From NCBI GenBank assembly GCA_023653785.1, contig JAMKCH010001670.1:1-64000 (forward strand): a stretch of 64,000 nt of DNA. Direction: 5' to 3'. Position numbers and translations under genes: made by a program. The stretch is from Ophioderma brevispina (lineage: Eukaryota > Echinodermata > Ophiuroidea > Amphilepidida > Ophiodermatidae). Under the pieces are notes generated by a model, which was not told where the DNA came from, made no database searches, and saw only the letters and a program-made list of their open reading frames with translations. Below, piece after piece: positions 44,241 to 55,432 of this stretch (positions are counted from its first letter, which is position 1; each line of letters opens with the position of its first letter).

Positions 44241-45860
44241 AAAGTTAGACTGTGTGCCGTGACAATTAGATGTGGGTGACTTCATCGAGAGGGTGAACCG
44301 GGCGCTACGCTCGGACAAGTTGTGCCGGTGGCGGAGAATGAGATGGGCGAGACTAGGATGGTGGGGGCGAGACCAATGGGAATCGGCGGAGGAGGTGCCT
44401 GAACATCTGAAGGAGCTGTTAGAGCAGAGAACCACTTGGAGAAGGAGAGTGAGAGAGAGAGAAAAGTGGCGGAGTATAGCAAACTATCAGGATATGTTCT
44501 CTAGCGGGGAGTTTGTTATTGGTAGGACGACGAAGGTGAAGCACAGCATTGAATACTGGGAGTGCCGGGCCTATTCGGCAGCCATTGAGAAGGTCGTCCC
44601 CGCAGCAGCGGGAGGAGGTGGAGCGAACAAGTGAACGAGTTGGTGGAGAAAGGCCTAATACAGCCTTCGGATGGTGCTTGGTCTAGTCCAGGGTGTAGTA
44701 GCAAAGAAAGATGGCTCTAAGCGCCTATGTCTGGCACTATCGAAGATGGAATGAGGTCACGATGAAGGACGCGTATTACTGTGACCGCGAATCGATGACC
44801 GTGGGATTGCTTTAGGGGGCGCAAAGTACTTTACAACTCTCGATTTGTCCTCAGGCTACTGGCGTTTGAGATGGACACGGACGTAGAGATAACTATGCCT
44901 TCTCCACCACAGCGAACTTTATGCTTCGATACGTTCATCACATTGTGGCTCTTGCAATGCGCCCTCAAAACGTTTGAAAGATTGATGGATGAGTGTTGGC
45001 TGGATTGAGAAGGGAGACGCTCCTTGTTTTTTTGGACCGACGTGATTTGTGTTCGGTAGTACCGTGTCGGAGTCGGTAGATCGTTAGAGTGGAGGTTTTG
45101 CAGAGGTTCCGAGGACCGGGTTGAAAACTCAAGCCCTCAAAGTGTCACCGATTTCAAAAGGAGGTGACGCATTTGGGCCACGTATATATGGAAAGGGGAA
45201 TTCATACGGATCCGTCCAAGATAGAAGCAGTACGGGATTGGCCGACGCCAAGGACGCCCACGCAGGTGCGTAGTTTCTTGGACTGGCGTGTAATATCGTC
45301 GGTTTAATCCGTGGATGGATTTGTGATATCGCGGCATTCTCAAGCGGTGACAGAAAGAAGTTGGGTTACGAATGGACGAGAAGGAATTGTTGGACGATCA
45401 TCGTTCAAACACGTTGAAAGAGTTGGCTGATGACAGTGCTCAAGTTGGCTTTCCCGCGGCCAGAGGGCCAATTTCATCTTAGACACTGACACCAGCAAAT
45501 CGCAAAATAGGGGTCGTACTGTCACAAGAGCAGGATGGCGGGAGGGGTTAAGGCTTATGGCAGCAGTCACGGTCCGGCGGAGCGACATTACTGTGTTGTA
45601 CACGAGAAGAGAGCTTCTTGCTGTGGTTTAGTTCCTCAAAAAGTATAGTCACTACCTAGGAGGAAGCAAGGTGTGTGAGAAAGTGAGGACGGACACACGG
45701 GTCGTATAAGGTGGGGTGTGTAACTCAAAAACCCCGGGGTCAGTGGCGAGATGGTTGAGGTGCTGTCAGGTTTCAACATTCGATTTGAGTACAGACCGGG
45801 GGAAGACGACATTCTACGCAGACGGCGCTTGTCAAGAATAACCTGTAGACAGTGTGGGCG
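44240..45860 (+). pseudogene. Reverse transcriptase and RNase H of the gypsy-type element
   Basis: 44272-44634 is one open frame with EVPEHLKELLEQ (about 44392), NYQDMFSSGEFVIGRTTKVK then HSIEYWE (44485-44565), the standard N-terminal linker of gypsy reverse transcriptase. Then, frameshifted: LIQPSDGAW-S-P near 44655, LDLS and SGYW-like blocks near 44840, FERLMDE near 44970, and HLGHVYMERGIHTDPSKIEA then VRDWPTP (45170-45254), the tether to RNase H. FEYRPGEDDI (about 45785-45815) closes RNase H. The F/YxDD motif was not found intact. Inactive. Confidence 0.85.
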
Positions 45861-46379
45861 GACGGAGGCTAAGAATGTCCAAAACGAGGAGGCGAGCGGA
45901 GGCAGTGAGTAGAGGAAGTCCATGATAGATGGACGTGTGAGAGATCGGGTGCCAAACAGAACGGGTGGAATTGAAGGGACAGTGGAGGCTATCAGGAGGG
46001 TCCTTGTCGGAAGTGTCGTGGAGTTAACCCAGGGGAACGACCGGGAGTGTGCCGGGGGAGTCTGAAGTGGATGATGGCCGCCGTACCCGTTCTGCGGGCG
46101 TGGGCTCGGCAGAGTCGGGAGCACATATTCGACAAGCCTGGAGCGGATTAGAAACCTGGACCCCCGTAGTGGTTGAAGTTCGTAATGTGGACTATACAAC
46201 GGAGATAACACTCGAAATGACAGTGAGGCGCAGTTGGGGGATGAGACATGGCCTGTTCATGAGGACAAAGGCAGGCTTGGAAGAGGGAGACTCCCATGGG
46301 AAGATGTATCTGCCTTGTCGTAGCATTGAAGGACGTATTGGGGCCAGTGGGGACATTGGCAGTGAGGGAGGAAAGGGGA

Positions 46380-47525
46380 AATTTGGTGAAGAGATGGGAG
46401 AGTGGAGATGGGAAGAAATTAAGTGGCTGGTTGTGTTACCAAGGACAATGCGGAAGGAGTGCTAGATGAACTGCATGCATCGAAGGCAAGAGCGCACAGG
46501 GATGGAAACAAGACCCCTACAAAAGTTCGAGAAAGGTTTACTATTGGGGGGTATGAGCGCCGACGTGAGGTCATATCCTGCATGTATGCATGTGTGTAGC
46601 TGCCGCGAGGAGGAAGGTGGCCCCAAAACGTCACCGAGCCCCACTTCAACAGGACAAAGTAGGAGCTCCTCTGACACGGGTAGCATTTGAGGTGTTGGGG
46701 CCTCTGACTGAGACGGATGATGGGAATGCATATATCCTAGTTGTTGGGGAGTACTGGACACGTTGGAGGATGGCATATGCCATAAGAGACCAGTGTGCCA
46801 AAGACAGTCGCAGCGGAAGATGGTGGATGAGTTTCGTCGTCGGTTTGGCGTTCCGAAGGAACTCCATTCCGATCAGGGCCGTAACTTCGAGTCGAAGGTG
46901 TTGTTCCGAGGAGCTTGTGTCAGATTATTGGGATTGAGAAGACCCGAAGATCCATACAACCCAAGTCATGGCCTGGTCGAGCGTTACAACCGGCCTATTG
47001 CCAATGCCCGTGTAACCTCGATGATTGACCGTTCCAGAATCAGAATGACTGGGGACCAGTCTCTCATATGTGGGTTCGCTTATCGTTCAAGTGTTGAGGA
47101 GTCGACCGGCGAGAGTCCCAAATATGATGAGTGTTGGGGCGAGAAGTACAGGAGTGCCCGTTGACGTGGTGGTTGGTGCAGCGGTACCAGATGAAGAAGA
47201 CATGCGAAACGAAACGGACATAGCGGAGGAGTTGCAGAAGCGTATAGGGGAATTGGAAATTCATGACTTAGGAGAGGCCAAGGCACGCTTTGGAGTTCAA
47301 TATGAAGAGACAGAAACGGAAAATACGACCGTTTGTTGCATGGTCGGGTGTTTAGGGCAGCAGTTCGTCTGGTTGTATAACCATGCGAGGAAGGAAGTGC
47401 GACTTTCCAGGAACGTTATCCATGGCCGTGGGAGGGGGCCATACCTGGTGGTATACCGCGCTCTCAGATGTGGTCTGTTCAGGACAAGAGTCTGTCCGCT
47501 AAGCGTAAGCCGGAGTCGTTCACGC
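46380..47525 (+). pseudogene. Integrase of the gypsy-type element
   Basis: Integrase inserts the cDNA. Core blocks: VAFEVLGPLTETDDGNAYIL then VVGEYWTRW (46680-46770; the family has Asp where this has Glu, codon 46689-46691), LHSDQGRNFES (46862-46894; second catalytic Asp) and HGLVERYN (46967-46990; catalytic Glu 46979-46981). Exactly 35 residues separate the Asp and Glu, the DD35E spacing. A GPYLVVYRAL block (about 47438-47465) is the GPY/F motif of the C-terminal domain. The zinc-binding N-terminus is poorly preserved near 46440-46590. No chromodomain was seen. Confidence 0.85.
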
Positions 47526-47529
47526 GGAT

Positions 47530-48630
47530 AGGTTTAAAGCTCTATGAAGGACTAGAGTTGGTGGGATGGAAAACTACAATGTACCAGATTAGAGCTTGAG
47601 TGGACTACTGGCAACGGGATAGAGAGGGTCTATAGAAAGACTCGGGAGTCGCGACGACGGGGGGAAGTAGCAGCTGAAGCAGGAGAAAGTAGAGGGTGAG
47701 AATGATGGTAAAGCAGAGAGGAGGGGACACAGACGAGGAGGATAGGGCTCCTGTGATGAGGGGAGACGGCTCTAGTCATGGTCGAGTTGGCCACGATTGA
47801 CGAGCCGCCTTACAGTAAAAGAAGGGAGTCAGGAGAAGATCCATGAGAGGATGGGAGTGGAGGATGAAGAGGATCGGTGGACAGGGACGCAACAGTTGAA
47901 AAGTACACAGACGAAGATTGAGCCGCTGGAAAGGTTAGGAGACGCTAGTGATGAAGCAGAGGTTGAAGTAGACGTGCCGAATTCACGGGAACAGTGGGAG
48001 GGAAAGTCAGAAAGACGGTACGTTTTGATTCGGTGGTACACATAAAGTATGTACCGGGGAGAAATGCGGAGGCCGATGAAGCAAAGGGAGAAGTGGCCGT
48101 GCCGAAGTGCGGGGGGGGGAACGAGGAGAGATGACGGAGGCAACCGGAAGCGAACAGATGTGTATCCTGATGTTGTAGTGTTGAGGCACGAAACAAAGGG
48201 GAATCCTACAGCGTGGAGCGCGAAAGGCCCCCATAGGTCCGATGGGATGGAAAATGTGATAGACATTTTTGTATTATATGAGTAGGGGAGGAGGACTAGG
48301 AGAGAATGGAGAGCCTGTATATAGAGTAATTCTACAAGAAATCCTAACCGATACTCGGGGACAATCGAGAGAGGCCTAATCGAACACATGGAATTTTTTC
48401 ATCATGGCAACATGGGTGGGTAGACAATAAGGGACGATGAAGTGAGAAATAATTGTGGATGCAAATTAGACAAGGTAGGCGTTGCGAGGAGATGAAGTCC
48501 AACACAGGTGTCTGATGAAGGTTGGTTCGGTTCGGCCCCGGTGAAGAGGAAGGTTGCGGGCTTCCATCACGACCTTGGAGTATAGCAGGGACGGCCGGAG
48601 CTTTGAGACGAATGGAGACGTGCCGCATGA
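47530..48630 (+). other. Purine-rich 3' region of the gypsy-type element
   Basis: No recognised domain. A frame reading VRFDSVVHIKYVPGRNAEAD (48018-48077) faintly resembles the end of an RNase H, but the rest of such a domain is absent. No transmembrane or signal-peptide feature that would suggest an envelope gene was seen. Confidence 0.45.
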
Positions 48631-48631
48631 C

Positions 48632-48935
48632 AATTGAATGGCAGACGTGCAGCACGACTTTGAATGGCAGACATGCCAGGCGACTTCGGAGAATGGCAGA
48701 CGTGCCAGGTGACTTGGATGAATGGCAGACGGGGCCAGACGACTTTGGATGACTGGGCAGACGCGGCGGACGACTTGAGACGAAAGGCAGACGCGCCAGA
48801 CGACATTGGATGAATGGCAGACGCGCGGACGACTTTAGATGGCCAGAAGGGCCAAACGACTTGAGATGGATGGCAGACGGGCCAGGCGACTTGGGATGAA
48901 CGATCGCCGGGCCGAAGGACCTACATGGATGGTCG
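48632..48935 (+). repeat. ~30-bp minisatellite near the 3' LTR
   Basis: About ten imperfect units of GAATGGCAGACGYGCCAGRCGACTTGGAT type. Unit starts are near 48637, 48665, 48693, 48719, 48751, 48783, 48813, 48839, 48868 and 48897. It lies in the non-coding 3' region of the gypsy-type element. Confidence 0.85.
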
Positions 48936-49569
48936 ATAGGAGGAGTAGAGGGCTAGAGAACTGACCCACACTGGAGTATGGAGCTGCTGGCTTCAAGAGT
49001 AACCGAGAAAACGTCGAGGCCAGGTTATTGTGAGGATACCAGGGGATTAGTGGTGTACAATATGAACAAAACACCGAATAGTCTGTGGTGTGCTGTTAAT
49101 TGTACCGTAGATGGATGATCCACTAAAATCGTTGTCACTGAAAAGAACTCCGTATGTGAGGGAGACGACGGCGTCCCGAGCGCTAGTGAAGACAGCAAAG
49201 CTGCTTATTAGTGAGTGCTAGATCGAAAACATTGCGCAGACGGGCATGTTGACCCAAGATGGTGTGAAAGGTGGGGCCGGACACACAGTGCGCTCACACC
49301 ACGGGACTAGATGAGGCAAGGCGTGGCGACATGTGGATGATTGACGACACTGACTGGTGGGATATTCTGAATACTTGATCAAGCGACCCGGGCGTACGAT
49401 GACAACATAGGAATGCTGTGATGACAACAACTGAATGGAGCGATGACTACGCCGGACTGACGTGGCGTCAAAAGAAGATTGGAGTATAGGTTAAGAGTAG
49501 GCAGTCTTCGGTGCGCATTCCAATCCGGTTTGAACTTACATACGTCTGTGGGCCGGGAGCGGCAAATAT

Positions 49570-49582
49570 GGGGAGGAGGGGG
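49570..49582 (+). other. Polypurine tract candidate
   Basis: GGGGAGGAGGGGG ends about ten bases before the start of the 3' LTR, the expected place for the plus-strand primer. The purine-rich context makes it less specific. Confidence 0.5.
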
Positions 49583-49592
49583 CTGTGTGAAA

Positions 49593-49976
49593 ATGATTGA
49601 AAGGGATTGGAAGTTAGACTGTAGTTTATTAGGTTTTATTTTGTCACAAATAAGTTGTCTAAAATGGTATCCATAGCTCTGCTTACAAATTAATTTCCAT
49701 TCCGTCAGTACTACTTATGCAAGTCATGTCATGTACGTGCCCAATCAGCGTCGGCGCCTAGCGTGATCAATCACCCACGCGGTAGTCAGCACTGACGAGG
49801 AAAAGGGTCAGTTTGCTGTATGATTACCACAGGTACTTGACGTTGTGATGTAGTCTGACGACAAGACGAAGGCTGGTTGTAATAAAATACTTGAGAAACT
49901 GATTTACCGAGTCACGTGCGTCATTCAGAAGGAACGCAAGGTTCTGCCCCTTGCAACTTACCCGGGAGTCCTCCGG
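49593..49976 (+). repeat. 3' LTR of the gypsy-type element
   Basis: 384 bp, homologous to 36729-37121 in the same orientation (see that entry for landmarks). It ends at GAGTCCTCCGG; the following GGCGCTCACAGG has no counterpart after the 5' LTR. Confidence 0.9.
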
Positions 49977-50339
49977 GGCGCTCACAGGGCCGCGTCCCGC
50001 TACACTGACATCAATCCACAGTTTTCGGTGGTGGGCCTAGCCTTTGGGCAGCCCATGCCCACCATGCAAGGCAGCATGTGCTGGATGGCCGTCATTACCT
50101 CTCCAGGGCTGACGCCCTTGAAGGTAGATCTTCTTTTTCATTCTACCAGGGTAACCAGCTACCCTCCTCATCAGATCAGAAACCCAATGGGGGTGACGGT
50201 TTAGCCACCGACAACTCGGCCCTGGGACAGGTAGTACTGGTTACCAGGATACCAGTAACATGCCCTCATAGGAATCCTGACCTGATCAATGCTAGGTAGT
50301 ACTCTCAAAATGTGGTATCACTTTTTAATAGGGGCCAAT
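49977..50339. other. Sequence downstream of the 3' LTR
   Basis: GC-richer than its surroundings, with an open frame at 50078-50299 that has no recognised motif. It does not resemble the DNA before the 5' LTR, so no empty-site continuity is visible. Confidence 0.4.
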
Positions 50340-50545
50340 TTAAAGGTGCAACGAGAGATTTCACATATCAGGTTCCCTAAAAAATTGAAAGTACTGATTT
50401 TTGCCCTGATATAAAGCTTTCCATCAAAAATATCCCCATCTGAAAGGATTATGCTGAGAAATGTTTGTTTGGTACAAAAAATTGAAATTTCTAATTTCGT
50501 ATAGGAGGAAATACGAAATTCAGCCTATGTTTTACACTGAATTAA
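50340..50545 (+). mobile_element. TTAA-flanked MITE, copy 4 (3'-truncated)
   Basis: The left end TTAAAGGTGCAACGAGAGAT and the internal block TTTCTAATTTCGTATAGGAG then GAAATACGAAATTCAGCCTA match copy 3. The right end is missing. Confidence 0.75.
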
Positions 50546-51278
50546 TCGATTTATGGTACCAGCTTGCGGTTAACATAAATCCAGTTATCTCGACACAGTG
50601 TTGCCCTTTTGGGTTTTGTTGGTTGGCCAATCACTGCGCACTCTGCCCGTGACGTAGTTTTCCTTGTGGCTTTTGTGCTGCCCATTGTTTCACGGGTTTT
50701 TTCGGCACTTGTTTTTTTTTCCTCACCGGTTCATGCGGTCAGGTTATTTTAACCCAGCGTATCACAGGAATATATAACGTTCGTAAAACGGTATGATCAT
50801 CACAATCAACGATGTAGTGCAACTTTTGAGGACTAGTTAATGTTGAACTTACATTCCATGTGGACCGCTAGTTATCGTGTTTCAGTACAAGATCAGCCAA
50901 GTCAAAAAACTCGGTTAAATTAAAGTTGAAAATAGATCTCATAGTGGACTTTTTTCTGTTTGCCTGCGTCATCGTCATCAACTCCGGGCATCAACTTCTG
51001 GACCTGGTATTCATCAAGAGGATTTCTAAGGCAGAGATTGGATTTCATAACTAATACTGTTTAACAAAAGAAGAAATACAGTCTGTATCGCCTCAATCTT
51101 GACATAATTCAGCGTATTTTAGTTTTTGTTACGCAATTGGTAATCAGTTTTTCTACCACTTCGTATGACGCATTGGACGTAAGGTGATGTGAGGTCTGCA
51201 GAATTCTGCTATCAAGTAATTCATTACGTGTTTGAGTCAGTGTGCCCACAGATGACCGAACTATAGTGCGGAATCAAG
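50546..51278. other. Stretch without recognisable genes
   Basis: No coding motif or repeat structure seen. Confidence 0.35.
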
Positions 51279-51430
51279 GTCGCAAAAGGGTGTGGCCATT
51301 TTGTGACCCACTGACACTCATGACCCTGATGAATTCAGCAGACTTTACGGAATAAAGTGCACTTTATTCCGTAGAATTCATCAGGGTCATGTGTGTCAGT
51401 GTGTCACAAAATGGCCACACGCGTCGCAAA
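51279..51430. repeat. Long palindrome (cruciform), ~70-bp arms
   Basis: Centred on AAAGTGCACTTT (51356-51367). GTGTGGCCATTTTGTGAC on the left pairs with GTCACAAAATGGCCACAC on the right, and ATGACCCTGATGAATTC with GAATTCATCAGGGTCAT. The arms differ by a 9-base insertion (AGCAGACTT) and a few substitutions. No loop. Confidence 0.9.
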
Positions 51431-51640
51431 ATTCATCTACACCTACACCTACCTCCTGTTTTAATTCCGTGTGCAGTAGAACTATCCTGTTCCGGTGTTC
51501 AAACATGGCTATATTTCCATTTCAAGACATCAGTTTAAGACAAGTGAACTTCCTTGAATTCTGCGAGGTGCATGCTTTGTTTTCATTGATATTCCAGGAT
51601 CTACTAATGCTGAATACCGCTGAGTAAAGCTAGAAGTACA
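51431..51640. other. Short stretch without recognisable genes
   Basis: Nothing seen beyond an AT-rich open frame (51391-51627) that starts inside the palindrome and has no known motif. Confidence 0.3.
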
Positions 51641-52266
51641 CTCTAAAAAATCACAGTGCAATTTACAGGAAAATACTGTAAAACTTCCAAAAACTAACAG
51701 TATTTGGCTGTAATTTGGAAATACAGGAAAATACTGTAAATTTTTGTCCAATTTTCAGGCCTATTGACACAATCTAAAATTGAAGACTTTATTTAAACAT
51801 TTCATGAATAACACCGCTTATACAACTATGATGATATTATTCAATTATTCCATTAAGTCACTCACATATACATTGAAATACTGTCAATTTTTCACAGAAA
51901 ATCCTGGCAAGGAATATCTTCCAACAAAACCGCCGTAAAATACAGCTTTTACAGGTTTTCATCAAATTTACTGTATATTTTACAGTTTTGATGTATACAT
52001 TTTCAAACAAACGGTCCATTTTACAAGTATATTGCAATTGTAAAAAAAAAATGTTGGATCTGCCTACTACTTTAGGGTGTTTGTCAGTGCTTTTTTATTC
52101 TCCCACACATTCACAATCTCGTGTAAACTCCCCAAATATCTATTTTTTAAGCGTTTTTGGATTAAATTACTTTTACCGTATACTGTAATTTTTACGGTAA
52201 TTTGTGGCAGAATTGCCGGCCAGGATTTTTACTGTAAATTTACAGTATTTTTTTATTACTGTGTAG
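51641..52266. mobile_element. TACTGTAAA-rich MITE
   Basis: The motif TACTGTAAA or its complement TTTACAGTA occurs at least seven times, clustered at both ends. Left end ACACTCTAAAAAATCACAGTG, right end AGTATTTTTTTATTACTGTGT. The outer bases are partly complementary. About 625 bp, no gene. Superfamily unknown; CACTA-like ends are one possibility. Confidence 0.55.
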
Positions 52267-54107
52267 CATTTAAGCTAGTTGGAGATACCCTCCCATTGAT
52301 TTTTAAGATGTTTGAACATGGTACGCTTGGGTTTTTCAATAGGTTCGTTCACTCCATTACAAATTTTTCTTTCCTTCCTCAAAAATTCCAAACACTATTG
52401 TCATCTTTTCTCGTATTGGTTTTTGATTCTACCTTCTCTAATGCTGTCTTTTCTATGCCTGTTCAAAAGTGATAACAACCTTATTTACATTGCTATTTAT
52501 TATAAGAAACCCTTTCTGTATAGTCGATCTTCAATTCAAGTTGTTCCTCATTTGTTACAACCTTCACCAATATGTCCATGCCTCAGTCACTCATTGAGTC
52601 CAGGGTTCAATCACGTAGCGTTTCCCACCCTTTTTGTTTATTACCCATTCGCAATAATCTATTGCTGCTGCAGTATGGTATCGTGCTTTTAATCTAATCT
52701 ACCCATAATCACCCTCTTTTTTATTGCTTTTGAAACCGGTGCATGTTCGCTTAATTACTGCGTTGATGTTTACTGACAGCGGGATTCAAGGAAATTAGTT
52801 GGACACGCGATGCCCACACTTCACTTTGCCCTCGTCACGGGACAGGGGTTCCCATATGCTTTGTTCAATTGCGCCTATCTGCGTGGTTTTTCAGCTGATG
52901 TTCCTCCTGGCTCACACAGTCCACGCGCTTATGTTCGTTACAGTCCAACAATATTTTATTTCAGACTGTAGTAATTGATACCACTGTTTTATTTTCACCT
53001 CGCACTGATTACTGATTTGTTGTTGTAAACCATGGCAATAGGCCTAAGGGCCACTGTGTAACTCGTTTGTGCTTTTTTACTGCTCCAGTCTTCCTTGTGG
53101 TATATAGAACTCATGAACTCAGGTGTGGTGTGTTTGAGTATGTATTCTTTGTGATTAAAGGGTGCTTAGTTGCCCCTTATTTCGCTTGTAAATATTTTTC
53201 AGTTTATAGCCCGCTAATCCGAGAGCACATCCTGCATGGGGCAAAAATATGCTAAAAAACAATCATTTGATACGCGCTGAAAGCGTAGTGTCTCGCGATG
53301 TGCAGTGGTCGTACCTTTTGATTGTGCGTAGGTTGTTTTCCCTCCTCTCTCTTTCCTCCCTCCGCGGTTGAAGCGGTTGTGGTCGTTCACTCTGGCCTAT
53401 AGTAGGCCCTGAGGTGTTTGTCTCACGTGTTTGTGTCGTTAGGTTTTGGCGTTTTTAAGTAAATGTTTAGTTCAGGTTATTTTTCCTGCCCCTAGTATTA
53501 GTCCATGATTCTTTTCCGGTGTCGAATTTTTTATTGTTTGCGGCTTTTATTAAACTTATTTCAAATTCTATTCTTCCCATTTGGTCCTTCAGAGAGAAGT
53601 TGTAATGCCTTTTGTAGTCTGAGTTTGCGAGAAGTGTCAGTCAAAACGTGTTTTGGTTGTTGCCATCGTTTATCCAGCCACGGCTTGGTCCTATAAATTT
53701 AAGGGTTGGTACATTTTGTGACCCCACTTTTCTGCACCCAGCTTTTCTGCAACCCACTTTTTTTTTATGCACCCACTTTTCTGCCCCTACTTTATTTTAG
53801 TTTTTTTTAATGGAAGAAGTAGTGATATCATATCACACTTCATTCGTTGTGTTCTTGAGCTGAAAAACAAGTCTCGTTGCCAGGAAATCAATACAAAGCA
53901 ACATTATTGAAAACACATTTCACCTGTACGTGTCCTGGCGCCAAAATGTTTTTTTTCATTTAATCTTTATTACAGGCTCGATTTTCGATTGTCGCACAGC
54001 TGATGCACAATTCTCATAATGGATACTGATACTGATCTTCGTGATTTATCGTGGTTTGTTTTGCTTTGCTATGCATTTTCAACTCAAGTTGTTATCAACA
54101 TCAGTGA
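52267..54107. other. Stretch without recognisable genes
   Basis: T-rich sequence with no coding motif. The phrase CCCACTTTTCTGC repeats four times between 53722 and 53786. Confidence 0.4.
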
Positions 54108-55432
54108 CGCAACTCGTCCCTAGTTTACCAATTCGCCCATTAGGAATTCGTCCATGTACAATTCGTCCATGTATATTACCAATTCGTCCAATGCGTACCC
54201 ATCGCTCTATGACGCCAACGTGCCAAGTACAAACAAAAATAAATACAATTAAAACCGTTTGACCTAACATTTTATTTTAACAACTACGTCTTTGCAACTA
54301 AATGTCTTGAAATATCAACACCAACTCAAAATTACACACACTGGTCCGAAGAATGAACTAATACCAGCTCAAGAAAATGAGAAAAATTATAAGTCAAAAT
54401 CGAGTCAGATAAGAAATAATCATTTTTCTGAATACACTCGTATTTCGGACTTATATTTTTACTTTTTCATTATCCATTATACTTCTTGTCTTAAGTTTTG
54501 TAATGTTGTAAGACTTCGCACAGCCCCCCCCCGCCCCCCATCACAAAACCCAAGACATTACTTGTATCGTGATTGTTCGAACTCTGAAGCCATTCTCACA
54601 CCTGGGCCATCACGAGTGTTTCGGTTTGATTCTTGATTGACATGCACGTACTTTTTGACGAGATGATGACATAGATCACTTGATTCCATTGCATCCTGTA
54701 ATGTCGGAAAACCGACCAGGAGATTAACCCAATTGCGGCTGTCACTTTACAAGTATTCATGCAAAGTTTACTTGACTTTGCAGGGAGTTACTCTCTTCGT
54801 TCGGTAATAATGGAAATTATAAGAAGATTGTTTCTTTGTTTTTGAGCGGCGTGAAGCTAATGTTGGGTGAAGTGTCAACTGAATCCAGTGCTCTATTCTT
54901 TACCGTGTAGCCGGACTTTAGTACGGCCGAGAACAATACTTACTCTACAACCTGAACCCACCCCCGCATTCCCAATTCTTTCCTATCGACTAGGTCTCTC
55001 TAATGACATAAGACTGGCATATTCAGCTATAATCCTTTGTCAGCTTGCTCTCCAGTCTAACTCTTCGCAGAATACCTTCGCATTTACTTGTATTTACAAT
55101 TTACAAATAAGGTAAAGAATACATAAGCCTAACATAGAGACATTATCGAAATCCAAATTTATTATACTATCAATTCCAATACAAAAATTCTCACAAATCG
55201 ATCACATACAATATTCCTGATTACTTAATTAAGGATTCCGTCCCAACAGCATAATTAGCCTGTGCTTCATAATAACTATTCATTATAATTTTCCTACCGG
55301 ATGAATTGGTACCCACGGGACAATTATTACTTGGGACAACTTGTTGGTACCTGGACTATTGGTACTTGGACGAATCGTAGTCCTGGACGAACTTGGGTGG
55401 GTACGAATTGGTTTTGGGACGACGAATTGACC
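54108..55432. mobile_element. Inverted-repeat element with AATTCGTCC iterations
   Basis: 54120-54195 has AATTCGTCC or AATTCGCCC five times. 55289-55432 has the complementary GGACGAATT, GGACGAAC and GGGACAA series in the opposite direction. The ends are inverted, not direct, copies. The interior (54200-55285) has no recognised gene. About 1.3 kb. Confidence 0.6.

Larger units (their letters stand above)
36729..49976 (+). mobile_element. Ty3/gypsy-type LTR retrotransposon, degenerate and interrupted
   Basis: Two ~390-bp direct LTRs bound an internal region with gag, protease, reverse transcriptase/RNase H and integrase in Metaviridae order on the + strand. Without the nested LINE (about 39806-43250) it would be about 9.8 kb. 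The sense strand is strongly purine-rich from 37.1 kb to the 3' LTR. Frameshifts and stops occur in every domain. LTR ends do not read clean TG...CA and no target duplication was found, so the outer borders may be off by a few bases. No envelope-like frame was recognised. Confidence 0.9.

Noticed and set aside
47530..49590. An envelope gene in the gypsy-type element
   Set aside because: No signal peptide, transmembrane segment or cysteine-rich surface pattern was seen in any + frame.
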